The position numbers and the translations under genes were made by a program. DNA of 53,175 bases from Gemmatimonadota bacterium (GTDB lineage Bacteria > Gemmatimonadota > Gemmatimonadetes > Gemmatimonadales > Gemmatimonadaceae), in the NCBI GenBank assembly GCA_021324775.1, contig JAJPIM010000023.1, positions 1-53,175 of the forward strand, read 5' to 3'. The notes below the pieces were generated by a model that saw nothing but the letters and a program-made list of their open reading frames with translations, searched no databases and was not told where the DNA came from. Position 1 is the stretch's first letter; each line of letters starts with the position of its first letter. Positions 8,087 through 16,882 of the stretch are shown in pieces.

Positions 8087-9022
8087 ATGGCATCGAGCGG
8101 GCGACCAAGGGCTACCGTCGGGACGTCTCATGTTGATGGGCAACCTCTGCCAACACGTGGCGTGAATCACGGGCGACCTGACAAGACGGAAGCGAGACCT
8201 CAGTGCCTAGACCGGGGCAGTTATTTCGGTCATGTCTCTCGGCGGCATGAGTGCCCGGGGTTCTCGATGTTGGAGATCGAGCACTCGAGCGGTGCTCGCC
8301 TGCCACAGCATTCACACGTGTCTGCCTATCTGTGCTTGCTGCTGCAGGGTTCCTATCAAGAGACGATGGGAGAGAGGACTCTTGTCTATCGGCCGTGCAC
8401 GCTGGCATTTCATCCTCCGGCACTGACGCATCACGATGAGATTGGGCCCCGCGGGGGACGATTCTTCAACGTGGAAATCGATCCCGCTCACATCGCGAGC
8501 CTGACCGATAGCGACTTGACTGCCCATATGGCGCCCGGTGAGGTATTCGATCCGATCGCCGTGGGTCTGATTCTCAGCTTGTATCGCGAATATCGGCTCT
8601 TACACGAGGGTGACCTCGCAGCCCACGCTCTGCACGTCGAATCGATATCGATCGAACTGGTGGCGGCGTCGGTGAGGGCACGGACGCCTGCTGAGCGCCG
8701 GCGGCCGGCGTGGCTCACGCGCGTGATCGAACATTTGCACGACGGCCGCAGAGAGTCGCCAACGGTCGTGGGGCTTGCACGTGACGCTGCCGTCCATCCG
8801 GTGCATCTGGCGAGAGTCTTTCGGCGCATCTATGGCTGTACGATGGGCCAATACCGCGCGCGCATCCGGGTCCAACGGGCTTGCGGTCTTCTCATGTCGT
8901 GCGACCTGCCCCTCGCGCGCATCGCCGCCGATGCCGGCTTTGCGGACCAGAGCCACCTGACTCGGGTGTTCACATCCGTCGTGGGGTGTCCCCCCGGTAT
9001 GTACCGGCGCCTCGTGGGCTGA
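8087..9022 (+). CDS. AraC family transcriptional regulator
   Basis: DNA-binding regulator of about 311 residues. The N-terminal cupin-type sensor starts near SYFGHVSRRHECPGFSMLEI and includes ARLPQHSHVSAYLCLLLQGSY and LAFHPPALTHHDEIGPRGGRFFNVE. The C-terminal AraC double helix-turn-helix covers ESPTVVGLARDAAVHPVHL, FRRIYGCTMGQYRARIRVQ and LARIAADAGFADQSHLTRVF, the canonical second-helix signature. The start is uncertain. The frame is open back to 7955, overlapping the DinB leader, and the ATG at 8087 is the first that gives a family-typical length. It may regulate the adjacent DJ-1/PfpI or hydrolase genes, but that is only positional. Confidence 0.88.
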   Translation: MASSGRPRATVGTSHVDGQPLPTRGVNHGRPDKTEARPQCLDRGSYFGHVSRRHECPGFSMLEIEHSSGARLPQHSHVSAYLCLLLQGSYQETMGERTLVYRPCTLAFHPPALTHHDEIGPRGGRFFNVEIDPAHIASLTDSDLTAHMAPGEVFDPIAVGLILSLYREYRLLHEGDLAAHALHVESISIELVAASVRARTPAERRRPAWLTRVIEHLHDGRRESPTVVGLARDAAVHPVHLARVFRRIYGCTMGQYRARIRVQRACGLLMSCDLPLARIAADAGFADQSHLTRVFTSVVGCPPGMYRRLVG

Positions 9023-9095
9023 TTGTTTGATCCGTTCAAGCCGGGAGGTGTCGCCGCTCCTAGTATAGCGGGATGCCAAACACTTTCCTGTCTCC

Positions 9096-9707
9096 GTGAG
9101 CGTCAGCAGTACACTACGCTGTCCTCGACGCGTCGCCATCTGTATATGGGACGAGGTTGAGCTACTCGACTTCACGGGACCCGGCGAGGTGTTTTCGGCA
9201 GCCGGTGGCGGTAAGGCATTCCAGGTCTACACTGTTGCAGAGCGATCCGAAAGCGTCGTAAGCCAAGGCTTCCTCCGGGTGATTCCCGAGTACACGATCA
9301 CCAACTGCCCCCGGCCTGATATCATCGTGGTCCCTGGCGGGGGGGCTGCAGGGGTTCTGCAGAGCCCGAGCATGGTGACTTGGCTGCTGGATGTCGCGCA
9401 GACTGCGGAAATTGTGCTCTCTGTCTGTACCGGCTCACTGGTGCTTGCCAACACCGGGCTCCTGGACGGGCTCGAGGCGACGACGTGGTACGGTGCCGTA
9501 GCGCGATTGCGCCAGGCCGCTCCGAACACGATCGTGCACGAAAACCGCCGCTACGTCGACAATGGTAAGATCGTCACGTCGGCTGGCGTTTCCGCGGGGA
9601 TCGATGCCGCGTTACATATCGTGTGGCGGTTGTGCGGTCCAGAAGTTGCCGCCGAGACAGCGCGATACATGGAGTACTGCTACCACCCGGAGGCATCGCC
9701 GGCCTGA
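9096..9707 (+). CDS. DJ-1/PfpI family protein
   Basis: Class I glutamine-amidotransferase-like fold of 203 residues. It shows RRVAICIWDEVELLDFTGPGEVF at the N-terminus, a VPGGG loop and the nucleophile elbow VLSVCTGSLVLANTGLLDG with Cys in a CTG context. The later segment GKIVTSAGVSAGIDAALHIV is typical of isonitrile-hydratase/ThiJ and GlxA-like sensor domains. No C-terminal helix-turn-helix is present, so it is a stand-alone domain, not a GlxA regulator. Reported activities in this family include isocyanide hydration, glyoxalase III and protease/chaperone, and the member here is unassigned. It starts with GTG and has no strong ribosome-binding site. It lies 73 bases after the AraC gene. Confidence 0.85.
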   Translation: MSVSSTLRCPRRVAICIWDEVELLDFTGPGEVFSAAGGGKAFQVYTVAERSESVVSQGFLRVIPEYTITNCPRPDIIVVPGGGAAGVLQSPSMVTWLLDVAQTAEIVLSVCTGSLVLANTGLLDGLEATTWYGAVARLRQAAPNTIVHENRRYVDNGKIVTSAGVSAGIDAALHIVWRLCGPEVAAETARYMEYCYHPEASPA

Positions 9708-9965
9708 GGCGGCGAGTGCGTTAGTGGGCCGGAGGTCGAGCTTCTCGACCGGCGATCGTGTCCCCGAGCCGCTGCGCTGCGCCCGGGGGTGACAAAACAG
9801 GTCTCGAGGCCGCGTACTCCTCGTCGTGCCAGGGAGAGGCGGCTGGCGGACGTTGGATTCGTTCAAGGCCAGCGGGGAGCGCCTTTCTACCTTTGACTCC
9901 GTGTGCGGACCGTGACCGCGAGCCGGCCTTTCGTGTTCGGCTCGCAGGTCTCACAAGGAGGCCAA

Positions 9966-10856
9966 GTGCTGACATCGATACGGTATCCCCTGCTCGCCTG
10001 TGCTACTGCCGCAGGGGCGGCAATCGCCGGAGCGCACCAACTCGCGCGTCCGCATGCGGCTCGGCAAGTGGCTGCACTCGCTGCGCCACGAGATGAGTTC
10101 GTCAATCTGGGCGGGTACAAGCTGCACACCGTGCTCGCCGGGCGCGGCAAGCCCGTAGTAGTCTTTGAGTCCGGCATGGGAGACGATGCCTCCAGTTGGG
10201 AGAAGGTACAACCGGAGATCGCCCGATCCACCAGCACGGTAGCATACGACAGACCGGGGCTTGGCAAGTCAGACCCGTCCCCTGAGGCCCATGACCTCCG
10301 GCAATCGGCGGTGGAGCTTCATACGTTGCTCCACAAGAGCGGGGCGCCGCCGCCGTACATTCTGGTCGGCCACTCCATGGGTGCTTTCATCGTCCGGCTT
10401 TTTGCCTTTACCTACCCGCGTGAGACAGCGGGCTTGGTGCTGGTCGACCCATCGGACGAGCGAGCCGAAGAGCGGTTGCACGCGACAGCGACGAAAGAGC
10501 AATGGGACGCGTATCAAGACTTCATGAAGAAGCACCTCGCCGACCCCATGATGCGCGCGGAGGGGCATGTATGGTCGACGCAGTCCGAGGCTGCTGCAGC
10601 GGCGCCTTTGCCCGACGTGCCCAAGATTCTCCTGAGTGCGTCCGACGTCGCCAGTGCCCCCGCGGCCAACCAGCCATATATGAAGGTCCACATGGCGCTT
10701 CATCGTGAATGGGTAGATCGCACTTCCAGGGCCGAGTTGGTGATGGTGCCCACCGCCGATCACTACATCCAGATCGCAGCTCCCGATGCGGTCATTGCTG
10801 CCATTCGAAAGGTGATGAAAGACGCTGTCGTGCCGGGCGCATCCGATGCCAAGTGA
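9966..10856 (+). CDS. Exported alpha/beta hydrolase
   Basis: Alpha/beta-hydrolase of 296 residues. The GTG at 9966 is chosen because a strong AAGGAGG lies 4 bases upstream. A hydrophobic N-terminus (YPLLACATAAGAAIAGAH) indicates export or membrane anchoring. The core shows KPVVVFESGMGDDASSWEKV with the oxyanion region, VAYDRPGLGKSDP, the nucleophile elbow VGHSMG (Ser about 137), FAFTYPRETAGLVLVDPSDE with a candidate acid, and a C-terminal PTADHYIQIAAPD with the catalytic His. The substrate is unknown; serine esterase, lipase or related activity is likely. The NTF2-like gene follows 36 bases later on the same strand and may be co-transcribed. Confidence 0.88.
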   Translation: MLTSIRYPLLACATAAGAAIAGAHQLARPHAARQVAALAAPRDEFVNLGGYKLHTVLAGRGKPVVVFESGMGDDASSWEKVQPEIARSTSTVAYDRPGLGKSDPSPEAHDLRQSAVELHTLLHKSGAPPPYILVGHSMGAFIVRLFAFTYPRETAGLVLVDPSDERAEERLHATATKEQWDAYQDFMKKHLADPMMRAEGHVWSTQSEAAAAAPLPDVPKILLSASDVASAPAANQPYMKVHMALHREWVDRTSRAELVMVPTADHYIQIAAPDAVIAAIRKVMKDAVVPGASDAK

Positions 10857-10892
10857 TAGCCTATTGACCGCCAGTCACGTGAGTGAGCCTGC

Positions 10893-11393
10893 ATGAGACC
10901 AGGACATTTGAGACCGCCGGTTCGGTATGGCTGCGTGGTGGGGCTGGTCACCGGGCTTTGGGCATCGCCGGCGGTTGCGCAACCTGTAGTTACGACGACG
11001 CCGGACCTTTCCAATCCAGACGTCGCCGCGATTGTCCAGATCGGGAAGGACTACGCGACCGCGTTTGCCGCGGGGGACTACGAGCGCATCAACAGCTTCT
11101 ACAGCCCTGACGTCCTCTACATGCCGCAGGGCGGTTCCATTCATGGGGCGAGCGACCCCAAGGCCAGGCAGAAGTTCTTTGCGGCCAACCGCGGGACAAT
11201 TGACATCCACGTCGATGAAGCCGGCGTCTCCGGCGACCTCGCGTGGGAGAGGACGACATTCACGATGACCATCATTCCCAAAGACGGGAGCAAGACACAA
11301 GTCCACAAAGGGCGCCTTCTCGAGATCATGAGGAAAGAAGGCGGTCAATGGCGATCCTGGAGAGTCATGACGAACGATGCGGGGGACGGATAG
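10893..11393 (+). CDS. Exported NTF2/SnoaL-like protein A
   Basis: Exported cone-fold protein of 166 residues. It has a signal peptide (YGCVVGLVTGLWASPAVAQ) and then a DUF4440/SnoaL-like NTF2 fold: DVAAIVQIGKDYATAFAAGDYERINSFYSPDVLYM, FFAANRGTIDIHVDEAGVSG, HKGRLLEIMRKEGGQWRSWRVMTND. It is clearly paralogous to the minus-strand gene ending at 12359, sharing DLSNPDVAAI, FAANRG, KGRLLEI, EGG.WR and RVMTN. No catalytic residues are assigned. Proteins of this type may be ketosteroid-isomerase-like enzymes or binding proteins. Confidence 0.85.
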   Translation: MRPGHLRPPVRYGCVVGLVTGLWASPAVAQPVVTTTPDLSNPDVAAIVQIGKDYATAFAAGDYERINSFYSPDVLYMPQGGSIHGASDPKARQKFFAANRGTIDIHVDEAGVSGDLAWERTTFTMTIIPKDGSKTQVHKGRLLEIMRKEGGQWRSWRVMTNDAGDG

Positions 11394-11406
11394 CAGCCGT
11401 ACGCGG

Positions 11407-12321
11407 CTATTCCGTTACCCCGATCTCAGGATTCAGCATCATGCGGATCGTGAACGGCCTCCAGCGACCGTTACGAGTCGCAACGCCGATGAGTATGAGC
11501 CCCGCGGCCAAGCATACCGCGAGCGTAACGAGGGATGCTTCGGGGCCGAAGGCCCCTCCGGTCAGCAGGTCGTTTCCTGACAGGGGGACGTTGAAGATGC
11601 CACGAAATGTCTTTCCTGAGACGCTCGCGCCGAACACGCCCCCTTCGGTGAAGTTCCAGCCAAAGTGCAAGCCGATTGGTAGCCACAGGTTGCGGCTCAC
11701 AACGTAGGCGGCCGCGAGTAAGACACCCCCCTCAAGCGCAATGGCGATCGTACTCACCGCGGTCGCGCCGGGATTTCCGATGTGGAAGAACCCGAAGAGA
11801 GCGGCTGACAGGATGATCGCCACCAGTGTGCCGAAACTCTCTTCCAGGATGCGAAAGAAGCCGCCGCGGTACGCCAACTCCTCTCCGATGCCAGAAATAG
11901 TAGCAATGATCAGCATCAGCAGGACGCCACCAAAGCCCCCTCTGCCCTCCCATCGCGCAACGCCCAATACCAAGAGGACGGCGTAGATCAAGCCGAGGAG
12001 CAAGAATCCGAACAACGCCCCTGCGGCGGCCAGACGTACTCCTCTTCCTCTAAAAGCCAGTTCGTCCGCTCTGCGTCGTTCGAAGAGCCGCACGAGCAGA
12101 ACGTATACAACGAGCATGACGACGCTAAAGAAGATCGTCGCGGCGATCATCGCGAGCGGTGCAAGCGCGTCGGGCACTACGTTCGATAGTGCCTCGAGCG
12201 GGTATTGCACGCCGCTATATACCTCGCGAAGCACAACGAAGAAGACAACAACCCGGAGGACCGCAACACGCGAAAGCGTGGACCAAACACTGGTTTCAGC
12301 CGGTACAGTGCCTGAAGTCAC
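11407..12321 (-). CDS. CPBP family intramembrane glutamic metalloprotease-like protein
   Basis: Polytopic membrane protein of 304 residues of the CAAX/CPBP (Rce1-like) family. All three motifs are seen: EELAYRGG with Glu147-Glu148 and Arg152, FGFFHIGNP with His180, and LHFGWNF with His219 and Asn223. At least seven hydrophobic segments are visible. Members process or protect against peptides such as bacteriocins, or cleave membrane substrates; this one is unassigned. The GTG start has GAGG 5 bases upstream. It sits between two inverted NTF2-like paralogs, with only 13 bases to the stop of the left one. Confidence 0.88.
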   Translation of the reverse strand: MTSGTVPAETSVWSTLSRVAVLRVVVFFVVLREVYSGVQYPLEALSNVVPDALAPLAMIAATIFFSVVMLVVYVLLVRLFERRRADELAFRGRGVRLAAAGALFGFLLLGLIYAVLLVLGVARWEGRGGFGGVLLMLIIATISGIGEELAYRGGFFRILEESFGTLVAIILSAALFGFFHIGNPGATAVSTIAIALEGGVLLAAAYVVSRNLWLPIGLHFGWNFTEGGVFGASVSGKTFRGIFNVPLSGNDLLTGGAFGPEASLVTLAVCLAAGLILIGVATRNGRWRPFTIRMMLNPEIGVTE

Positions 12322-12358
12322 GCAGGCCTCTCCGGCGTGCTACGCGTGCAGCCGGTCA

Positions 12359-12895
12359 CTATTCAGTCGCGTTCGTCATCACTCGAAAGGTCCGCCACTT
12401 CCCTCCCTCCTTATGGAGGATCTCGAGTAGGCGGCCCTTCGAGACCGACGGCTTCCCGCCTGCCTTTGGTGTGAGCGTGACCGTAAAGGTCGCCCGATCG
12501 TATGCGACGTCGCCAAACACCTTGACCTCATCGAGGTGCACATCGACGTGCCCGCGATTGGCGGCAAACGCGCCCTCATAGATCTGACGCACGATATCCC
12601 TGCCGGCATGGTTCGGCATGCCGTTCGCCATGTAGATCACCTCGGGGCTGTAGAAGCTCACAGTCCGATCGACATCGCCGGCAGCGTAGGCCTGGGAGAA
12701 GTCCTTCGCGACCTGCGCGATCGCGGCGACGTCCGGGTTCGAGAGATCGACATCCGCCGCAGCGGCGGGCGCCGGCGCCACCTGGGCGATCAGAACCGCT
12801 GGTGCCGAGGCCGCGGCTACACACATCAATAGCCCGAGCACACCGGCCCGATCCAGCGGGGCCATGCATGCACGGCGCGGATACAGGGACATCAT
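12359..12895 (-). CDS. Exported NTF2/SnoaL-like protein B
   Basis: Exported NTF2-fold protein of 178 residues and paralog of the gene at 10893-11393. A signal peptide (LGLLMCVAAASAPAVLIAQ) and a short Ala/Pro linker precede DVDLSNPDVAAIAQVAKDFSQAYAAGDVDRTVSFYSPEVIYM and the terminal KGRLLEILHKEGGKWRTFRVMTN. Two consecutive ATGs follow GAGGAGG, a strong ribosome-binding site, so the start is secure. It is divergent from the FecR-side spacer and lies 37 bases upstream of the CPBP gene on the same strand, so the two are probably co-transcribed. Confidence 0.87.
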   Translation of the reverse strand: MMSLYPRRACMAPLDRAGVLGLLMCVAAASAPAVLIAQVAPAPAAAADVDLSNPDVAAIAQVAKDFSQAYAAGDVDRTVSFYSPEVIYMANGMPNHAGRDIVRQIYEGAFAANRGHVDVHLDEVKVFGDVAYDRATFTVTLTPKAGGKPSVSKGRLLEILHKEGGKWRTFRVMTNATE

Positions 12896-13327
12896 CGTGC
12901 CTCCTCAATCGTGTGGATGACCAGAGGGGCGGACGCTCGCTCATACGGGGTTGCCGGGAGCATATGCCGGGACGACTCGGGCGCCACTCATCCATCTCTA
13001 CACAGCAAGCGGATAGCGCCACGGTGCCTCCGCCGAATATGGGAGCGCGTGCGCCCGATCCAGAGGGGGCCAACCGTCAGCATTCTGTGCGAACTTCTGA
13101 TTCGCATCGGGCCTGAGAGACGACGCGCGGCGAGCCAGCGCCACACGCGATGAGCGTGAGTCCGATCTCGCTCCAGGTATCGTCGCTCGAGGTTTGGGCT
13201 CAGCGGGCCCGCGGCCGAGCGGCCACGCACTGGGCGGTCGCACCCGCCCAGTGCCGCGACGATCAGTGAATCACGTTCGTGTTACTCTCGGCCACTTCCG
13301 CCCAAGCATGCGAGAGGGTGGGCAATC
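12896..13327. other. Intergenic region with one perfect inverted repeat
   Basis: About 430 bases hold the leader of NTF2-like gene B. They also contain a perfect 10-base inverted repeat, CACTGGGCGG (13228-13237) against CCGCCCAGTG (13244-13253), with a 6-base loop and no T-tract. It could be a weak terminator for the FecR gene, which ends at 13328, or a protein site. I see no other gene. Confidence 0.5.
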
Positions 13328-15472
13328 TCACTTCTTCCTCGGTGCGGGCGCTGGTGCCGCGTGGGCCGCGGGGCGAGGAGCCGTAGCTGCTGGTCGCGGC
13401 GGCGGTAGTGTCGACTTGCCCGCCGCGGCAGCCTGATGGTACCGCGCATCGAGATCGTTGTGCTCCGCCTGCTGCCGCTCGGCCAGCGCGTCTGGCGTCA
13501 CTCCCGCCGGTGGCTTCGCGAACTGCTGCACGTGACGGTCCTCCATCTGCGTCCGCTGAGCGACATACGCCGCGTTGAGCGTTGGCGACGCCGCACGAAC
13601 CGGCGGTCTCGCGGCTGGAGGCCGGGATGCCGTTGCCGGTGACGCCGGCACACGAGTAGCGGTCGCTTCACTCGGAGCTGCTTGCGGTGCAGACGGCCGC
13701 GGCGTCACCGGCTCCGGTGCCCGCGCTGTAACCTGCGCACTCGGCGGCTGAGCCATCGCCGGCCGCGACCCGCTCGTTGGCGGCGGGGTCATCGGCCGCG
13801 AGACGACGCCGGTCTGAAATACCGGATGCGCCGCTGGCAGCCCGGCGCGCGCCGGCTTGAGCGTAGCGCCGTGCGCCGGCTGCGCCGCGGCCGACCGAGT
13901 GAGCGTCGTACGCGATGGCTGCCCGTTGGGCACGGGCGTGGTGCGCCGCAACGTCGCGAGTTGCGCCGGCGCCAGCGGCCGGCCGCCTGACGACGCGAGC
14001 GCATGCTCTTGCGCCGAGAACGGCACAGGCCGCGGCGGCGGCGCATGCACTGCCACGACCTGGCGCCTCGCGACATCCACCGGCGGGCGCGAGAGCCCTC
14101 GCCCGCCTGCATTCGCGATCAGACTCTCGTGTGTCGGAACGACCTGCGGTGCAGCGCCGACGACAGTCGCCGAGCGGATCTGATCCTCGGGCAGGCGAAC
14201 CGATGCGCGCGCGACCGGCGCGGCCGTGATGAACGACTGCCGCGGGACGGCCACGAACGCATTGGGCACGTCACGATTCCGATAGGTCACGTTCGTGACG
14301 GTGGTGATATTCGTAATGTTCGTGACGTTGGTGATGTTGACTCGCCGGACGTAGGCGGGGCTTACCCGGTACGCCGGCCGGTACACCTCTTCCGGCCCGA
14401 GCGCGAACCATCCGACGCCGCCCCCCGGCCCGAACGCCGCTGATGCGCCCCACCCGGCGCCACCGGCGAACACCACGAGCCCCGGGGCGTACACGGCCGG
14501 CGCGATCACACGACCCGGGCACCATCCCCACCGGTCGTGCACGTATGCCCACCGCCCATAGTGGAACGGCGCCCATCCCCACGACGCATCGTCCACCCAC
14601 GTCCAACCCCACGGGCCGATCCACGCCCAATGCCCTGTGTGGTACGGCGCCCACCCGGCCTCGACGACCGTGGGATACCACACCGGCCCGTAGTCCGCGT
14701 CGTTGTCCCACGATCCGTTGTCGTCCAGATCCTCGACGCCTGGCATGTCGCTCGGCACGTACCGCCGCGGCGCCCGGTCCGCGACCTCGTCCCGTGCGCT
14801 CACCCACTGATCGAAGTCGTCCGGCGACCCTTCCTCCGCGACGTTGTAGGTCGGCGCACTATCCCCCTGGATCGTCGCGAGTTGATGCGCGACGAGCGCA
14901 AATGACGAACCGGCGGATGTCACTTCGGCCGATCCCGACCGCACCGTGACGGTCGTCGTCGCTCCGTCTGGCGAGACCTCCACGCGATACTCGCCGGTCG
15001 CGCCGAGCGTCACCGCGGCGTTCGGGGCATCGATCTCCGCGGTCTCCCCGTCCGTGAATGTGCTCAGCCGGACGGTGACCTCCCCCTGCGGGATCCGGAG
15101 CTGTAGCGAGTTGTCGTCGAGCCGTGTGACATCTATCTCCGTCTCGTGCCAGACTCGAACAGCGGCGGTCCCCATCTCGATTTCAGCGCGGCCGGCGGTG
15201 TCCGACCAGATCCGGTCACCCGTGGTCACCGGACGATTAGGTTCTGCCGCTCCCCACTCGGTGTCGCTCGCTGGCTCGAATGACACGGCGCCCTGAAGCG
15301 CAGTCAACCGCCCGACTCTGGCGGGCGGATCCGCCACCGGCTCCGCGCTCGCGCGATCCTCCGGCGGCCGCGGTACATCCTGGGCAAGCGCTGACGAAGA
15401 GATCGCAAGCCCGCTCGCCACGACGGCGAGTGCCGCGAAGACGATCTGATGGCGAAGAGTTGGGAGTGGCAT
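13328..15472 (-). CDS. FecR-like / DUF6600 exported protein
   Basis: Large exported protein of about 714 residues. A signal peptide (IVFAALAVVASGLAISSSALAQ) is followed by a FecR-type domain (ALQGAVSFEP, PVTTGDRIWSDTAGRAEIEMG, LRIPQGEVTVRLS). Next come a Trp/Tyr-rich DUF6600 region (YGPVWYPTVVEAGWAPYHTG, WGWTWVDDASWGWAPFHYG), a Gly-rich stretch, an N-I-T/N-V-T repeat segment, and a long Pro/Ala-rich tail ending in a short charged helix. The architecture is typical of DUF6600 proteins in soil bacteria, and the function is unknown. The ATG at 15472 is preferred. A longer start at 15517 would translate a polypyrimidine tract into FLLSTFLLST. No ribosome-binding site is visible. Confidence 0.85.
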   Translation of the reverse strand: MPLPTLRHQIVFAALAVVASGLAISSSALAQDVPRPPEDRASAEPVADPPARVGRLTALQGAVSFEPASDTEWGAAEPNRPVTTGDRIWSDTAGRAEIEMGTAAVRVWHETEIDVTRLDDNSLQLRIPQGEVTVRLSTFTDGETAEIDAPNAAVTLGATGEYRVEVSPDGATTTVTVRSGSAEVTSAGSSFALVAHQLATIQGDSAPTYNVAEEGSPDDFDQWVSARDEVADRAPRRYVPSDMPGVEDLDDNGSWDNDADYGPVWYPTVVEAGWAPYHTGHWAWIGPWGWTWVDDASWGWAPFHYGRWAYVHDRWGWCPGRVIAPAVYAPGLVVFAGGAGWGASAAFGPGGGVGWFALGPEEVYRPAYRVSPAYVRRVNITNVTNITNITTVTNVTYRNRDVPNAFVAVPRQSFITAAPVARASVRLPEDQIRSATVVGAAPQVVPTHESLIANAGGRGLSRPPVDVARRQVVAVHAPPPRPVPFSAQEHALASSGGRPLAPAQLATLRRTTPVPNGQPSRTTLTRSAAAQPAHGATLKPARAGLPAAHPVFQTGVVSRPMTPPPTSGSRPAMAQPPSAQVTARAPEPVTPRPSAPQAAPSEATATRVPASPATASRPPAARPPVRAASPTLNAAYVAQRTQMEDRHVQQFAKPPAGVTPDALAERQQAEHNDLDARYHQAAAAGKSTLPPPRPAATAPRPAAHAAPAPAPRKK

Positions 15473-15473
15473 G

Positions 15474-15516
15474 GTAGAGAGGAGAAAAGTAGAAAGGAGA
15501 AAGGGGAACAGAAACA
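15474..15516 (+). repeat. Polypurine tract (AGAAAGG-like), site 1
   Basis: A 40-base run of almost pure A/G on the plus strand (GAGAGGAGAAAAGTAGAAAGG and onward) lies directly upstream of the minus-strand FecR start. The FecR leader is therefore a polypyrimidine tract. Similar tracts occur at about 30.80-30.89 and 33.13-33.18 kb. Confidence 0.8.
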
Positions 15517-15686
15517 ACGATCGGTGACGCTAGCCGCGACGAGTGACCTTCAGCTCGGGTCCGACTCATAGTGCGGCTGTTGGATGCGAATGAGTTGAGC
15601 TCGATGGCGCTCCAGCACGCTCACTCAATGTGGCTGCCACTAGCTATCCCTGCCAGCCAGCCTGGGCATTTCACGTGCCCGGCGGC

Positions 15687-15708
15687 GCCACGCTCAGCGT
15701 GGCCTTTT
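15687..15708 (+). terminator. Hairpin with T-run, plus-strand orientation
   Basis: GCCACGC (15687-15693) pairs with GCGTGGC (15697-15703) around TCA, followed by CTTTT. It has terminator form on the plus strand, but no plus-strand gene lies just upstream. It is near the 3' end of the minus-strand AgmX-type gene, for which the T-run is on the wrong side. It may stop antisense transcription into that gene. Confidence 0.45.
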
Positions 15709-15736
15709 CCCGCCTGCGGCTCGCTCTGCTGTCCGC

Positions 15737-16882
15737 CTAGCGTGAGAAATTCAGCGGAAACTCGTGCACACTGGACGCTGCTGCGGGCGGAAACCGCCAC
15801 GCGTTGACCTTGGTTCGGATGCAGTTTTCCACATCCGCCCATCCCTCGCCGGACCACGAGTGCTGCACGATCCCGGCATAGCCGACCGATCCATCCTGCG
15901 CGAGCGCCACACGCACCGTGGCGGTACCCGTCAGCCCGGGATGCGAGCGCAGTCCGTACTCCGTGTAGCAGTACAAGAGTTCCGGCTGCCACTGGTGCAC
16001 CAGGTTCTGCACTGCGACATCGTCCACTCCGGCCGGGGCTGGGCTGGTGGGCACTGGGACGCTCGTGGCCGAGACGACAACCGGCTTCATTCCGCGCGTC
16101 GTGGCGTGTGCACTCGCCGCTGTCACCCCGCGCGCCGCCGCCGCCGACTGGACCGGACTGGCCGCTGACGCAACCGCGGACGGCGATTGGGCAGGCTGCT
16201 GTGCCGCGGTCTGGGCGGCCACCGCCGCGGCCTGCGCTTCAGCTTGCGCCTGGGCTACCGCCGCCACATGGAGGGTCCGGGCCATGCGCGCGGCGTCATG
16301 CAGCGCGGCCGCCGCGGCCTGGGCACCGTCGGCAAATAACATTGCCGTCTGCCCGTCCTGGCGGTTGGCGCCGATGTTCACCCGGAGGGCCATCCCATCC
16401 TGATCTGACATTGTTTCAAGGATGACGTCGCCGGCGCCGAGTATCATGTGCGCGGTGTCGGGGGTTGCTGCTGGTGATGACGGTGACACCGCAGATCCGG
16501 AACCCGAGAGAACGACCAGCCGTTGCGCGAACTCCGCCCACCGGTCGATGTCATCGGCGCTCACCGCGATCGGATGCGCAAATGGATTGCGGAACCCCGG
16601 CGACGCGAAAACCAGCACACTGTCGGCCGCCGTCGCGCGGAACCACACGACCGTCGTGCCCCAGTGCAGCATCGCCGTTTCCTTCTGGCGGGCCGGGGCG
16701 GACGCGGCGCTGCCGGACGCTCCCTGAGCGTACGCCATCGGTGCTGCGAGTGGCACCGCCACCACGGCAGCGAAAGCAGTAACAACGAAACCAACGAAAA
16801 CACCAACCAAAGAGGCCGCTACCTGCGCGATCGCTGATCCGGTTGCGAACGCGTCGTCGAGCGGCCGAAGAAAACCACGCAT
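15737..16882 (-). CDS. AgmX/PglI C-terminal domain (TonB-like) protein
   Basis: Envelope protein of 381 residues. A hydrophobic N-terminal segment (VGVFVGFVVTAFAAVVAVPLA) anchors or exports it, and a central domain carries an Ala/Gln-rich helix (VAQAQAEAQAAAVAAQTAAQQ). The C-terminal 95 residues match the AgmX/PglI TonB-like fold: LVHQWQPELLYCYTEYGL, GLTGTATVRVALAQDGSVGYAGI, VENCIRTKVNAWRFPPA. The paired Cys (YCY and ENC) are the usual conserved pair. Family members are linked to gliding motility and envelope energy transduction in Myxococcota. The start is supported by GGGGG about 7 bases upstream. Confidence 0.82.
   Translation of the reverse strand: MRGFLRPLDDAFATGSAIAQVAASLVGVFVGFVVTAFAAVVAVPLAAPMAYAQGASGSAASAPARQKETAMLHWGTTVVWFRATAADSVLVFASPGFRNPFAHPIAVSADDIDRWAEFAQRLVVLSGSGSAVSPSSPAATPDTAHMILGAGDVILETMSDQDGMALRVNIGANRQDGQTAMLFADGAQAAAAALHDAARMARTLHVAAVAQAQAEAQAAAVAAQTAAQQPAQSPSAVASAASPVQSAAAARGVTAASAHATTRGMKPVVVSATSVPVPTSPAPAGVDDVAVQNLVHQWQPELLYCYTEYGLRSHPGLTGTATVRVALAQDGSVGYAGIVQHSWSGEGWADVENCIRTKVNAWRFPPAAASSVHEFPLNFSR

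Noticed and set aside
12976-13256. Several small frames between the NTF2-like gene B and the FecR gene
   Set aside because: Overlapping frames on both strands with biased Arg/Pro content and no start signals; treated as non-coding.
15571-15807. 78-residue plus-strand frame around a hairpin
   Set aside because: No ribosome-binding site or protein-like pattern; it overlaps the 3' end of the AgmX-type gene.
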